Part shown: positions 1 to 6,777 of the stretch, piece after piece
Layout: each line of letters begins with the position of its first letter
How positions within the stretch are numbered: position 1 is the first letter of the stretch
Origin: a virus
IMG/VR virus record: IMGVR_UViG_3300021357_000006
Coordinates: 1 to 37,001 of that record
Strand: one strand, 5' to 3'
Length of the DNA stretch: 37,001 nt
Position numbers and translations under genes: made by a program
The notes under the pieces: generated by a model
Database searches by the model: none
What the model was told of the DNA's origin: nothing
What the model saw: only the letters and a program-made list of their open reading frames with translations

Positions 1-463
1 CCCTTACCCCCCATACCATCTCCTCCTCCACCGTCCTCTTCGCCTCCTCCGCCTTCACTGCTTCTCTATTAGAGCCATCTAGCCATGCGTCCGCCCACAG
101 GGTCCACTTTGCGTCTTGAAATACTTCTTTAGCACAGAGTATAGCAAAACATATTCGTTGCTCTAGTGTAATCTCAGGTGGTGGTATTTGGCGGATAGTA
201 GTCATTGTCTTATAGCCAACCTTCAGCCCTCTGTCGTCCAAGCACTCTCCAACCCCTTCCGCTTCCCACAACTGAGGTTCAGTAAATACAGCGTGGATAG
301 TATTTAATAATACTGCCAGAAGTGGATGGCTATATGCATGTATCCAGCTATCTGTACAAAGCCCTTGGTCGAGGCCAATGGCAGTATGGGTAACATTCTC
401 TCCCCATACTGTACCACCATAAGTCTCGCTGTTCTTATCGGTGAGTTTATACACTCTTGCCAT
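1..463 (-). CDS. Phage accessory protein of the DUF7666-like type, 3' end outside the window
   Basis: The gene runs off the left edge, so only the first 154 residues are seen. The protein begins MARVYKLTDK and carries phrases I recognise from a common phage family: WGENVTHTAIG, LCTDSWIHAYSHPLLAVLLN, LKVGYKTMTTI and EQRICFAILCA. Members usually end in a long alanine-rich repeat; here the visible end (REAVKAEEAKRTVEEE) is turning into such a low-complexity tail. The function of the family is unknown to me. The start ATG at 463-461 has a GGAGGGG ribosome binding site and lies inside the end of the upstream gene (17-base overlap), which suggests translational coupling. Confidence is high that it is real, moderate for the family name. 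Confidence 0.8.
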   Translation of the reverse strand, partial: MARVYKLTDKNSETYGGTVWGENVTHTAIGLDQGLCTDSWIHAYSHPLLAVLLNTIHAVFTEPQLWEAEGVGECLDDRGLKVGYKTMTTIRQIPPPEITLEQRICFAILCAKEVFQDAKWTLWADAWLDGSNREAVKAEEAKRTVEEEMVWGVR

Positions 464-617
464 AATCCCCTCCCTCAATTTTTACCAGTAAAGCCTCCGT
501 AATAATTCTCGCAACCTCCTCCACACCTAATACCTCACTATAAAGCACAGGAAAAACAAGGGTTTTCTTTGGTAGTTTAGTATCCCATAAATCAGGAGTT
601 ATTTCAATAATCAACAT
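447..617 (-). CDS. Small hypothetical protein, 56 aa
   Basis: A 56-residue reading frame beginning MLIIEITPDLWDTKLPKKTL and ending GGDYGKSV. It fills the gap between two other leftward genes: it starts two bases after the stop of the upstream gene and its last 17 bases overlap the start of the downstream gene. The tight packing and protein-like composition support it. The predicted secondary structure would be a short beta strand followed by an amphipathic helix (EVARIITEALLVKI). No domain is recognised. Confidence 0.6.
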   Translation of the reverse strand: MLIIEITPDLWDTKLPKKTLVFPVLYSEVLGVEEVARIITEALLVKIEGGDYGKSV

Positions 618-618
618 C

Positions 619-930
619 TTACCACCATCCCTTATCCCAGCCGACGGTTAACACCATTATACAATCCACCTCCCGTTGTGTAAATACTTGATTTATCAAC
701 TTATGCCCGACAACAGAACTCTCCGACCAGTAATTACCTTCTTTACTTTCTACCAACTCCTTGAAAAACACAGGTAGTTCGATAGGCGTATATCTAATCA
801 TCCAAGGAAGTTTTACCGCCTTTGCCTTTTTCCGATCAGGTGGAGCACTTGGGCAATCAAACTCAGCAGGACAGTTATCCCCATAACCTATGCAGCATCC
901 CTCCTCTTCTGGACTAGGAAGCATTACCAT
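619..930 (-). CDS. Hypothetical protein with N-terminal cysteine cluster, 103 aa
   Basis: The protein has four cysteines near its start (EEGCCIGYGDNCPAEFDC), a basic linker (DRKKAKAVK), then a compact domain with FFKELVESKEGNYW and ending VGWDKGWW. The N-terminal cysteines could bind a metal or form disulfides; this is inference. The start is uncertain: ATG codons at 930 and 924 are both possible, and neither has a well-placed ribosome binding site (AAAGGA is about 13 bases from the first). It overlaps the end of the upstream ribbon-helix-helix gene by 17 bases. I do not recognise a family. Confidence 0.65.
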   Translation of the reverse strand: MVMLPSPEEEGCCIGYGDNCPAEFDCPSAPPDRKKAKAVKLPWMIRYTPIELPVFFKELVESKEGNYWSESSVVGHKLINQVFTQREVDCIMVLTVGWDKGWW

Positions 931-1486
931 AGGTTTCTACCATTCCTTTTAACAGCTTAGAATACCCTTCAACCCTCTCCCGGATGAAAACCCAAGAAGG
1001 ATCCTCTAAAAGTGTCCTGATCCATATCCTCCTTACCCATTCTTCTGGATCATTCTCAACTTCAGCCAAAAAAATATCCAAACGCTCAACAGCCCATTCT
1101 AAATCTCCTTCCAAATTTATTGCTTCCATTAACCCCTTACACAGAGAATTTATTCCTTCTCTTGCTACAACCTGCACGTGCCGCCTCGTTGTCTCCTGCA
1201 AAATCTGTTGCTCGTGAACAAATCTTTCAGAAGCCGCAACTCTCGCTTCAGGCTCCCCTATTTTTTTACTTAACTCATAAACTGCTCTTGAAACTATAGT
1301 ACGGATAAACTCAGAGATACTAGGGAAGGCTCCATAAATTGGAGAACGGTTAGAATTCACCAACTCATCAATTAAAGCCCAGATTTTTTCTGGGAGTCGA
1401 ACTGACCGAGGCTTCATCTCCTCGTCTTTTGGTTTTGGGACGGGCCTCACCCAATCTTCAGCCTCAAATTTGTCAAAACTCTTCAT
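914..1486 (-). CDS. Ribbon-helix-helix domain protein
   Basis: A 190-residue protein. Residues about 24-75 read as a ribbon-helix-helix (Arc/MetJ-like) DNA-binding unit: a basic beta strand (KPRSVRLPEKIWALIDEL) followed by helices ending in SISEFIRTIVSRAVYELSKK. The rest, residues 80-190, is helical with WVRRIWIRTLLEDPSW near the end and may be an oligomerisation or effector part. Proteins of this type usually bind DNA as dimers and regulate their own operon or partition DNA. The ATG overlaps the upstream stop (ATGA), so it is translationally coupled. The target site is unknown; the repeat arrays at 10.2-10.9 kb and the dyad at 3039-3161 are candidates, by inference only. Confidence 0.75.
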   Translation of the reverse strand: MKSFDKFEAEDWVRPVPKPKDEEMKPRSVRLPEKIWALIDELVNSNRSPIYGAFPSISEFIRTIVSRAVYELSKKIGEPEARVAASERFVHEQQILQETTRRHVQVVAREGINSLCKGLMEAINLEGDLEWAVERLDIFLAEVENDPEEWVRRIWIRTLLEDPSWVFIRERVEGYSKLLKGMVETYGNAS

Positions 1487-1716
1487 CTTTCTATTCTACT
1501 TTCCTCAAGTTGTTTATCTTGAAATGGACGCCATTCGGGTAGATGCCCAACGTGGTAGTATCCGCACCATTTACACAAATAAGAATTTACAGGCCAAGAA
1601 CTATTTGAGGAATAAATTTGGGCCTGGATTTCGGCAACGTTAGCCTCCTCAAAAGGATATTTCCCTTCATGTTGGCGGCGATATAGCTTTCTATACCTTC
1701 CCATCTCAACCCCCAT
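1483..1716 (-). CDS. Zinc-binding microprotein (CxxC-x3-HxxH type), 77 aa
   Basis: Residues about 48-58 read CKWCGYYHVGH, which gives a CxxC pair followed by two histidines, a compact zinc-knuckle pattern seen in many small phage proteins. The N-terminus is basic (GRYRKLYRRQ). An internal ATG at 1704 has a GGGGGT-like site five bases upstream and could be the true start; the ATG at 1716 has no clear site. The gene's stop overlaps the next gene's start by four bases. Its function is not known; a nucleic-acid adaptor is plausible. Confidence 0.7.
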   Translation of the reverse strand: MGVEMGRYRKLYRRQHEGKYPFEEANVAEIQAQIYSSNSSWPVNSYLCKWCGYYHVGHLPEWRPFQDKQLEESRIER

Positions 1717-1734
1717 TCTACCATAAACAACTGT

Positions 1735-2268
1735 TTAATGTATACTGTTCATCAAGTCTGGTTGTGCTACGGTAGCCCCCTGGTAGTGAGAATTAAGACC
1801 TTTACTACCATAAACTCTAGTTGAGGGACTGGACAGTAGGTCAAATCTCAACTGAGCTATTCCCATCAGAGCATACAACGGTATAGGCACAGTTGATATA
1901 TTACTAATCTCCAAAGTTAATATCCCATCCCATCCAGGGTCCACAAATCCAGCCGTACAATGTATCGCTAATCCTCTTCGACCTACGCTACTACGCCCAT
2001 GAATAGATGCTGCTATCTTATTAGACAACACTACTCTTTCAAAAACAGGTGCTAAAATAAAATCTCCTGGATAGATAAGGGTCCTAAAGACCAAATCTAC
2101 ATGACGCCATAGTAGAGACCTAAACTCTGAAACGCCATTATTTCTTAGAAAATATGTACCTAATCTGACATCTATAGATGCTGGCTGAATGGCGTTAGTC
2201 CCTAGTGGGTCTACTATAATATCCCCACTTTCTATGTATTTCATAATATCCGTATCGCTTAGAAGCAT
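1735..2268 (-). CDS. dcd: dCTP deaminase / dUTPase-superfamily enzyme
   Basis: A 177-residue protein with the hallmarks of the dCTP deaminase/dUTPase trimer fold: IQPASIDVRLG near residue 27, the substrate-binding GRSSVGRRGL near residue 91, the block CTAGFVDPGWDG, then TLEISN with the glutamate corresponding to the catalytic Glu of dCTP deaminase, and GIAQLRF. The C-terminus (SHYQGATVAQPDL) fits the lid that closes over the nucleotide. The enzyme converts dCTP to dUTP (or directly to dUMP in bifunctional forms), feeding thymidylate synthesis during phage replication. I cannot tell mono- from bifunctional forms by eye. The start has AGGAG nine bases upstream. Confidence 0.93.
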   Translation of the reverse strand: MLLSDTDIMKYIESGDIIVDPLGTNAIQPASIDVRLGTYFLRNNGVSEFRSLLWRHVDLVFRTLIYPGDFILAPVFERVVLSNKIAASIHGRSSVGRRGLAIHCTAGFVDPGWDGILTLEISNISTVPIPLYALMGIAQLRFDLLSSPSTRVYGSKGLNSHYQGATVAQPDLMNSIH

Positions 2269-2280
2269 TTCGACACTCTC

Positions 2281-2583
2281 CTATGGTAACACCGTCATCG
2301 GCGTAACTTTACATCCAGGAACGGCGCAGAATACATCAGTATGGCTTATCGAGGCGTAGTCTCTTGTCTCGTGTTCAAATACTTTTGCCTCGGAGATACT
2401 ACTAGGATGCCAATGTTGGGATGGGCTATGTATACCCCCATCTAAGCAAGTCTCGACCCTTGTTACCCACTGGTGCTCATGCTCTGAGGCTTCTGTTACA
2501 AGCACACTCTTATACCAACTCTCCAGACTACTATTGATCCTCTCCAGTTCCTCCGCCGTCATTGGTCTAGGTTCGATGTCCAT
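2281..2583 (-). CDS. Hypothetical Cys/His-rich protein, 100 aa
   Basis: The frame is open 36 bases further upstream, but the ATG at 2583 (MDIEPRPMTAEELERI) has a perfect AAGGAG six bases before it and is taken as the start. The protein has an acidic helical N-terminus and a second half rich in histidine and cysteine (HEHQW, CLDGGIHSPSQHWHP, HTDVFCAVPGC), suggesting a bound metal. No family is recognised. It lies between the heptad-repeat gene and dcd, in the same leftward unit. Confidence 0.7.
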   Translation of the reverse strand: MDIEPRPMTAEELERINSSLESWYKSVLVTEASEHEHQWVTRVETCLDGGIHSPSQHWHPSSISEAKVFEHETRDYASISHTDVFCAVPGCKVTPMTVLP

Positions 2584-2611
2584 TCGTATCTCCTTCTTGC
2601 TTTTATACAAC

Positions 2612-2986
2612 CTACACATTGTGGCCCTCAGCTACGATCTTACAACCATCGGCCACGATCCTGTCGCCCTCGTCCCAGAGCTTACGACTCTCACTCCAGA
2701 GCTTGTCGCCCTCAGCCCAGAGCTTGTCGCCCTCAGCCCTGAGCTTACTGCCCTTGGCCCGGAGCTTACTGCCATCGTCCCAGAGCTTACGACTCTTATC
2801 CAAGAGCTTGTAACCCTCGGCCCAGAGCCTATCACCCTCGTCCCGGAGCCTGTTGCCCTCATCCTTGAGTTTATCACCATTATCACGGAGCGTGTAGCCA
2901 TCATCCCAGAGCCTATCACCCTCGGTCAATAATTCTAAGCCTTTGACTATAAGTTTATTGCCCTCATCTACTTTATCTCTTCCCAT
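2612..2986 (-). CDS. Heptad-repeat protein 1 (17 units of LxxEGxK)
   Basis: Apart from the first four residues and the last one, the whole 124-residue protein is 17 seven-residue units such as LRAEGDK, LWAEGDK and LWDDGSK. The hydrophobic position alternates Leu with occasional Ile or Val, the second is often Trp or Arg, and Gly is nearly fixed at position 5. The regular heptad would give a rod or coiled-coil-like body, but the repeated Gly is unusual for a coiled coil. Two paralogues lie at 4271-4624 and 6778-7224. Codons of 11 contiguous units form 21-base DNA repeats, and 93 bases are identical to the third paralogue. AGGAGG stands six bases before the ATG. Similar repeats occur in other phages without a function I can name. 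Confidence 0.85.
   Translation of the reverse strand: MGRDKVDEGNKLIVKGLELLTEGDRLWDDGYTLRDNGDKLKDEGNRLRDEGDRLWAEGYKLLDKSRKLWDDGSKLRAKGSKLRAEGDKLWAEGDKLWSESRKLWDEGDRIVADGCKIVAEGHNV
2698..2790. repeat. 93-bp segment identical to 6912-7004
   Basis: This stretch inside heptad-repeat gene 1 matches 6912-7004 in heptad-repeat gene 3 base for base, in the same orientation and reading frame; the flanking bases differ on both sides. It is itself made of about four 21-base units. Exact identity including silent positions points to recent recombination or gene conversion between the two genes. Confidence 0.9.
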
Positions 2987-3038
2987 TCATTACCTCCTGT
3001 GGACCCACTAGAAAATGTATACCATCGGAATATGTATG

Positions 3039-3161
3039 CACGTATTCATGTTTTTCTAATCAACGTACCCCTATTATACTTATATATTATACACTTATAC
3101 TCTACTACTTATATATATAATATACATAGGGGTACGTCCCTTCAGAAAAGGTGAATACGTG
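3039..3161. repeat. Large dyad: 36-base inverted repeat around an AT-rich core
   Basis: Arms 3039-3074 and 3126-3161 are both 36 bases. The inner 12 bases (ACGTACCCCTAT and its complement) and the outer 10 (CACGTATTCA and its complement) pair perfectly; the 14 bases between match poorly. The 51-base centre is almost pure A/T with runs of TATA. A third copy of the outer motif (TGAATACGT) follows at 3160-3168. The dyad lies in the 210-base gap upstream of heptad-repeat gene 1 and holds no gene. An origin, an operator or a strongly structured terminator would fit. Confidence 0.85.
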
Positions 3162-3196
3162 AATACGTAAAGGTTTAATTAATAGTTAAGAAAGAC

Positions 3197-3436
3197 TTAA
3201 ATATTTTCTTTTTCATCTACTTGAAACAACCCTCGATTACTAACCCTTTGCTTCTCATTTGTAGGTAGACCATCCATAAACCAACAAGTTAGGTCGGTAA
3301 GTATATATTCGGCTAGTCTTGTACTCAAATCCCTACTCATCCCGTCTATAGGATCTATCTCTCCAAGATATTCCTGGACGAAACCTAGAATAGTTTCAGT
3401 AAAATCGTTTTTTAGGTTTTCAAAAGTCAAATTCAT
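3197..3436 (-). CDS. Small hypothetical acidic protein, 79 aa
   Basis: Begins MNLTFENLKNDFTETILGFV and is predicted mostly helical (SRDLSTRLAEYILTDLTCWF). It has no recognised motif. The ATG has a GGAGGAG site six bases upstream, which overlaps the end of the preceding gene, so the two are co-translated. Composition and spacing fit a real gene of this operon. Confidence 0.7.
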   Translation of the reverse strand: MNLTFENLKNDFTETILGFVQEYLGEIDPIDGMSRDLSTRLAEYILTDLTCWFMDGLPTNEKQRVSNRGLFQVDEKENI

Positions 3437-3437
3437 A

Positions 3438-3764
3438 TCATTCTCCTCCTGCTAATATCCTCTCAACCTCTCTACAGAGTTCCATACGCCGAACCTCTAT
3501 AGTGCTAGGAGAGTCATTTATATTTATAAATTCAGATAAATCCTCTAGGGTGAGGCCAAAAGACTCACATAGAGAATTGGTGATTCTTGTTGGAAGGTTA
3601 TAAACTGTGTCGTAATTCCACGCTGGGGGTCTTTTTGGTTTTAAGCCAATGCTTTGTATCATGGCCCCAATAATACACGCCTTCCCTCTATAGAAGTACC
3701 TACCTTGATACTCACAGTCGTTATTTATTATCTCGTTTAGCCGAGACGCTTGCTCAGTATTCAT
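3438..3764 (-). CDS. Hypothetical protein, 108 aa
   Basis: Begins MNTEQASRLNEIINNDCEY and contains GKACIIGAMIQSIGL, a phrase similar in shape to the CxIGA segment of small phage proteins of unknown function, followed by a helical acidic part. AGGAGG lies 12 bases before the ATG, a longer than usual spacing. Upstream, between this gene and the next, the transcript carries a run of 12 A (T12 at 3786-3797 on the + strand), which might slip or be mis-sequenced but lies outside the coding part. Confidence 0.7.
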   Translation of the reverse strand: MNTEQASRLNEIINNDCEYQGRYFYRGKACIIGAMIQSIGLKPKRPPAWNYDTVYNLPTRITNSLCESFGLTLEDLSEFININDSPSTIEVRRMELCREVERILAGGE

Positions 3765-3815
3765 TTTGGTAAAAAACCTCCTAAATTTTTTTTTTTTATT
3801 CTGTAATGGTTTTTG

Positions 3816-4034
3816 TTATAGTCTCTCCTTTAGAAATACCGTACGAAGCATCCTTCTCCTTCTTTCCTTCAACTCCCGCCTTTTAGTCTCTTGTACAACA
3901 ATTCGTTGCGCCCTCTGTCTACTGACCCCCAGGATTTTTCCTATCTGTGTATAAGTTAATCCTGCCAGCCGTAGGGCAGTAGCATTAAATTTTCTATTGA
4001 TTGGTTTGGGTCCACAAAGTATTCTAAGAGTCAA
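3816..4034 (-). CDS. Helix-turn-helix protein, sigma-70 region 4-like
   Basis: The core reads ALRLAGLTYTQIGKILGVSR followed by QRAQRIV, a clear helix-turn-helix of the sigma-70 region 4 / LuxR-like type, and ends with a very basic tail (KRRELKERRRRMLR). The start is uncertain. The frame is open back to an ATG at 4145, but that would overlap the upstream gene by 122 bases; a TTG at 4034, just inside the end of that gene, is chosen and has only a weak GGAAG before it. It probably binds DNA, perhaps as a regulator of phage genes, and may be about 72 residues long. Confidence 0.6.
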   Translation of the reverse strand: MTLRILCGPKPINRKFNATALRLAGLTYTQIGKILGVSRQRAQRIVVQETKRRELKERRRRMLRTVFLKERL

Positions 4035-4245
4035 GATGCTTCCGTACAAACTCCCATAAGAGCTTGTCCTCAGCCTCACTATACTCTCTCCATTTTTTCT
4101 CGAAATCCTGCCCTCTCTCAACCTCCTTCTCACACATCCGCTCAAGGATGCCGATGATTTTATCCCAGCAATCCTGACATCCCCTAACAGGCCACGTGTG
4201 AGAGGAACACGCTAAAGACTTGAACCAATCCCGCCGAGAGTGCAT
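4024..4245 (-). CDS. Small hypothetical protein with Cys/His cluster, 73 aa
   Basis: The start is placed at ATG 4245 (MHSRRDWFKSLACSSHTW) because GGAGG lies six bases upstream; the frame itself extends further into the neighbouring repeat gene. CSSH followed by CQDCWD may bind a metal. The C-terminal half is a charged helix (ERMCEKEVERGQDFEKKWRE). No family recognised. It overlaps the helix-turn-helix gene by a few bases if that gene starts at 4034. Confidence 0.65.
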   Translation of the reverse strand: MHSRRDWFKSLACSSHTWPVRGCQDCWDKIIGILERMCEKEVERGQDFEKKWREYSEAEDKLLWEFVRKHLDS

Positions 4246-4270
4246 ACTCTTCCTCCAAATCTGTTTATCG

Positions 4271-4624
4271 CTATGGCTCGAATATTTCTCCCGTTTCCAG
4301 GATACAAGCATTTGCGTTTTTATCGGCTCTATATTCCCATTGGAGCGTAATATTACCGTGTGCCTCTAAAATGCCCTCAATCCAGAGCTTGTCGCCCTCA
4401 TCACAGAGCTTGTGGCCTTCAATCCAGAGCCTATCGCCCTCATCCCGGAGCCTGTAGCCCTCATCCTGGAGCCTGTATCCCTCATCCTGGAGCTTGTAGC
4501 CATCGGCCCGGAGCCTGTAGCTCTCAGACAAAAGCTTATTGCCCTCGGCCCGGAGCTTTTCTCCTTCATCCCAGAGCCTAAGCCGTTTACTCCATATAAA
4601 GTGTAGGTCCATTGTACTTATCAT
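4271..4624 (-). CDS. Heptad-repeat protein 2 (10 units plus C-terminal domain)
   Basis: A 117-residue paralogue of the proteins at 2612-2986 and 6778-7224. After a 15-residue head come about ten units (LRAEGNK, LRADGYK, LQDEGYR twice, LRDEGDR, LWIEGHK and so on), then a non-repeated tail of about 33 residues with ITLQWEYRADKNANA and ending LETGEIFEP. The tail looks like a small beta module, as if the heptads were a stalk of variable length carrying a head. AGGAG stands six bases before the ATG. The underlying 21-base DNA repeats leave other frames open, but only this one has a ribosome binding site and a sensible protein. Confidence 0.83.
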   Translation of the reverse strand: MISTMDLHFIWSKRLRLWDEGEKLRAEGNKLLSESYRLRADGYKLQDEGYRLQDEGYRLRDEGDRLWIEGHKLCDEGDKLWIEGILEAHGNITLQWEYRADKNANACILETGEIFEP

Positions 4625-4633
4625 GTTTATCTC

Positions 4634-5110
4634 CTATTTTGGAATTTTACTAATCTTCACCCAGCGTTTAATCCAGTCAACAGCCTTCTCTACTCTGTTA
4701 CTCCCATCAATCTCTAACCATAGGTGCTCATTATCGTCCCCAGGCCCCTCCTTTACAGTCCGTCTGTAAAACCTTGTAGCTTGTAGGCCGCCTCTAAGCA
4801 CGGTTGTATTCACATATATATGCAGACGGATTATACTCGGTGAGTTATCAACAGTTTTAAGAGAAGGATACAACCCTGCTGCAATTCCTAAATGGCAGTT
4901 TCCTTGAAATCCAGGTAGGGAGTCTACTACCCAGGCCCCGCCGCTTCTCCTATCTGAGTTAAAGCGAATCTCAATATCTCGCTTAGTAAACTCTTCAATT
5001 TTTTGAGCAGCGTCCATAACAAGATCATCAAGTTCGTTTGTACAACCATTATAGCCGCCACCAATTACAAAACCGTGAATTGCAACGCCACTAGAACGAG
5101 TTATCACCAC
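4634..5110 (-). CDS. Hypothetical protein, 158 aa
   Basis: The frame opens at a TTG at 5128, but that codon lies before the AAGGAGG (5125-5119); a GTG at 5110, eight bases after the site, is the better start (a second GTG follows at 5107). The protein reads VITRSSGVAIHGFVIGGGYN near the start, ends in a basic helix (VDWIKRWVKISKIPK) and has a central mixed alpha/beta part. I recognise no domain. Tight placement in the leftward operon supports it. Confidence 0.7.
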   Translation of the reverse strand: MVITRSSGVAIHGFVIGGGYNGCTNELDDLVMDAAQKIEEFTKRDIEIRFNSDRRSGGAWVVDSLPGFQGNCHLGIAAGLYPSLKTVDNSPSIIRLHIYVNTTVLRGGLQATRFYRRTVKEGPGDDNEHLWLEIDGSNRVEKAVDWIKRWVKISKIPK

Positions 5111-5154
5111 AGAAAAGCCCTCCTTCAATAACTTACTAGATTCTTTCCAGTAGT

Positions 5155-5355
5155 TTAGGTTAGATTAAAATGCTTTGATAGCTTTACCCACAAATCTACT
5201 CTCTCCTCTTCAGTAGCTCTAAACCAAACTCCCGTTTCGGAACCATTGTAAGGGTCAATACCGTCTACCTTATATCCCCTGAATTCCAGAGCCTCTACCA
5301 AGTCGTATGGGTCCTCTTGACAGATGTGTATCACCTGTAGGCCTTCTGTTAGCAT
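5155..5355 (-). CDS. Small hypothetical protein, 66 aa
   Basis: Begins MLTEGLQVIHICQEDPYDLV and contains FRGYKVDGIDPYNGSETGVW. The pattern strand-helix-strand suggests a compact alpha/beta fold. GGAGG lies five bases before the ATG. No family recognised. Confidence 0.65.
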   Translation of the reverse strand: MLTEGLQVIHICQEDPYDLVEALEFRGYKVDGIDPYNGSETGVWFRATEEERVDLWVKLSKHFNLT

Positions 5356-5410
5356 CCTTTCCTCCTTAACTATTTATCTTCTTGAAAGGTCTATTATTGT
5401 AGACAATCAG

Positions 5411-5611
5411 TTAAAACGACAGGCATTTCTGGCATATAAAATAGCCTTGTTCCTGCCTGATGTAGCCTTCGGCTTCAGCGTTTTGTTTAGCCCCATCTAA
5501 TGTGCAGTCTGTACATGCAGCTTCCCCGCAGTTCCAGCACTCCACAAAGTACAGCCCCGTTTCAATATGATACTGGACATAAATATCGTCTCTACTTGCC
5601 CTCGATGTCAT
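5411..5611 (-). CDS. Zinc-ribbon microprotein with three CxxC motifs, 66 aa
   Basis: Three cysteine pairs are visible: CWNC (about 25-28), CTDC (about 33-36) and CQKC near the C-terminus (about 60-63). The first and last could close one zinc ribbon around the middle helix. Such microproteins often bind nucleic acid or adapt host proteins; the role here is unknown. The start overlaps the stop of the upstream gene by one base (TAATG), and a GGAA-type site lies upstream. Confidence 0.72.
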   Translation of the reverse strand: MTSRASRDDIYVQYHIETGLYFVECWNCGEAACTDCTLDGAKQNAEAEGYIRQEQGYFICQKCLSF

Positions 5612-5757
5612 TACTTATCTTCCTGAAGATGGCTAAAGTGTTCTTTCATTTCTCCCCTCTTCATAGGTAACCCAAGACTTTGGAGTAGTATTTTACTCGT
5701 AATCTCGTCAGACTTTTCTGCCGGGTTTTGGGTTGCAAGAGCTTCTTGAGTCGTCAT
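5611..5757 (-). CDS. Small hypothetical protein, 48 aa
   Basis: Reads MTTQEALATQNPAEKSDEIT at the start and ends KEHFSHLQEDK. It is predicted helical and hydrophilic. GGAGG lies seven bases before the ATG, and both ends overlap the neighbours by one base (TAATG at each junction), a strong sign of a true gene although it is short. No family recognised. Confidence 0.68.
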   Translation of the reverse strand: MTTQEALATQNPAEKSDEITSKILLQSLGLPMKRGEMKEHFSHLQEDK

Positions 5758-5933
5758 TATTCGGCCTCCTGTCTTGTGGCGTTAATCGCCTCGGAGAGTA
5801 TACCTCCCCAAGGACCACTATTCTCTTCATCGTAAATCCCCAGCCGAATGATGGTTGTCCCCATAGGCGCATCATGTTCGAGAAGCCAACTACTGATCCT
5901 ATTAACCCAGTCCTCATCTACGGTCTTATTCAT
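5757..5933 (-). CDS. Small hypothetical acidic protein, 58 aa
   Basis: Begins MNKTVDEDWVNRISSWLLEH and ends SEAINATRQEAE. The composition is protein-like and acidic. It joins the next gene by a TAATG overlap, and an AAAGGA site lies seven bases before the ATG. An overlapping frame at 5708-5917 is longer but has no ribosome binding site and would overlap both true genes, so this frame is chosen. A 14-base-pair hairpin sits just upstream (5963-6036). Confidence 0.68.
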   Translation of the reverse strand: MNKTVDEDWVNRISSWLLEHDAPMGTTIIRLGIYDEENSGPWGGILSEAINATRQEAE

Positions 5934-5962
5934 ATCATTATCCTTTCCACTTATACCTTCTC

Positions 5963-6036
5963 TGATAGCCTGGGATGGTAGGTTCTTCCAGGCTCTGGTA
6001 GCTACTCAGCTCCTTCCCCTTTATCCCAGGCCATCA
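5963..6036 (-). promoter_or_regulatory. Leader hairpin, 14-base-pair stem
   Basis: In the minus-strand transcript the arms at 6036-6023 (TGATGGCCTGGGAT) and 5976-5963 (ATCCCAGGCTATCA) pair over 14 positions with a single G-U wobble. The 46-base loop holds a smaller AGCT-gagt-AGCT hairpin. The structure fills most of the 122-base gap (5934-6055), and no gene with a normal start is supported there. It lies about 30 bases before the start of the 58-residue gene. Confidence 0.75.
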
Positions 6037-6055
6037 GATGTAGTACACTAAAACC

Positions 6056-6655
6056 TTAAATATCCGGTGCTGAGCTTATCAAATCTGTTGCTTCATCTTT
6101 AGCCGCCTCCAAAGCCTCCTCCCAGGCTTGCTTCATTACTTCCCATTCCTCAAGACTACAGTCATATTCTTCCACCGCCTTTTCATAATCGAGATCATCC
6201 TCATATTCATCCCGATCAGGTTCCTCTGGCTCCTCTCCAGGCTCCTCTACCTCATCAAAATCTGCCCCCCGCAACTCATCAGCCCAAGATTCTAACTCAT
6301 CAGCTTGGTCATTAAATTGTGTTGAGAGTTCGGTCTCATGCCCAAAACCTTCCTCAATATTTGAAGACTTTTCCCTCAACTCTTCAACTATCCCATCAAA
6401 GTCATCGGCTGCGTTACAAAGGGCGTCCTTCACGTCCTCAACAACCCCTGCGTCGTCTATTTCCGCTTCGCAGGATTCTACAATAGCCAAAAAACTTGAT
6501 CTTGTAGCATTGGATTCCACTTGACTAGCGGTAGGCTGTGTCTTTGACATTTTCCTACCCTGTCGGTAAGGAGTCCAGTAATAATACTTATCTCCCTTAC
6601 TAATCCCAAACTTGGGATAATCTTTACGAGCCGTAGCCGTATGTACTTTTGGCAT
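6056..6655 (-). CDS. Conserved phage acidic protein, 199 aa
   Basis: The N-terminus MPKVHTATARKDYPKFGISK followed by GDKYYYWTPYRQGRKMSKT is characteristic of a protein I know from many tailed phages: a short basic strand-rich head and a long acidic helical body. Here the body (residues 45-199) is very acidic (EVEEPGEEPEEPDRDEYEDD) and probably forms extended helices. The function is not established. GGAAGGAG stands five to six bases before the ATG, and a structured leader (6673-6727) precedes it. Confidence 0.82.
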   Translation of the reverse strand: MPKVHTATARKDYPKFGISKGDKYYYWTPYRQGRKMSKTQPTASQVESNATRSSFLAIVESCEAEIDDAGVVEDVKDALCNAADDFDGIVEELREKSSNIEEGFGHETELSTQFNDQADELESWADELRGADFDEVEEPGEEPEEPDRDEYEDDLDYEKAVEEYDCSLEEWEVMKQAWEEALEAAKDEATDLISSAPDI

Positions 6656-6672
6656 TTTTTCTCCTTCCTTTA

Positions 6673-6727
6673 TTCTGCTGATACTCCCAAGCCTATAAAA
6701 GATTTAGGCCCAGGACTAGGAGCAGAA
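6673..6727 (-). promoter_or_regulatory. Structured RNA leader, copy 1 (two-stem hairpin)
   Basis: In the minus-strand RNA the outer stem pairs TTCTGCT with AGCAGAA (6727-6721 with 6679-6673). A six-by-six internal loop follows (CCTAGT against AGTATC), then an inner ten-pair stem CCTGGGCCTA with TAGGCTTGGG including G-U pairs. The ribosome binding site of the 199-residue gene follows within about 10 bases. Copy 2 at 8498-8548 has the same plan; see findings. Confidence 0.75.
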
Positions 6728-6777
6728 AGCCTCTAGTGTTTTATCCTTTCGGGAATACCCCAATTTGGATCCTCTAA

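Noticed and set aside
2619-2932. Open frames on both strands over the heptad genes (also 4360-4606 and 6765-7345)
   Set aside because: The 21-base repeats are a multiple of three without stops, so several frames stay open. Only the frames with LxxEGxK units have ribosome binding sites.
5708-5917. Leftward 69-residue frame
   Set aside because: It overlaps two shorter frames (5611-5757 and 5757-5933) that have ribosome binding sites and exact TAATG junctions; this frame has none.
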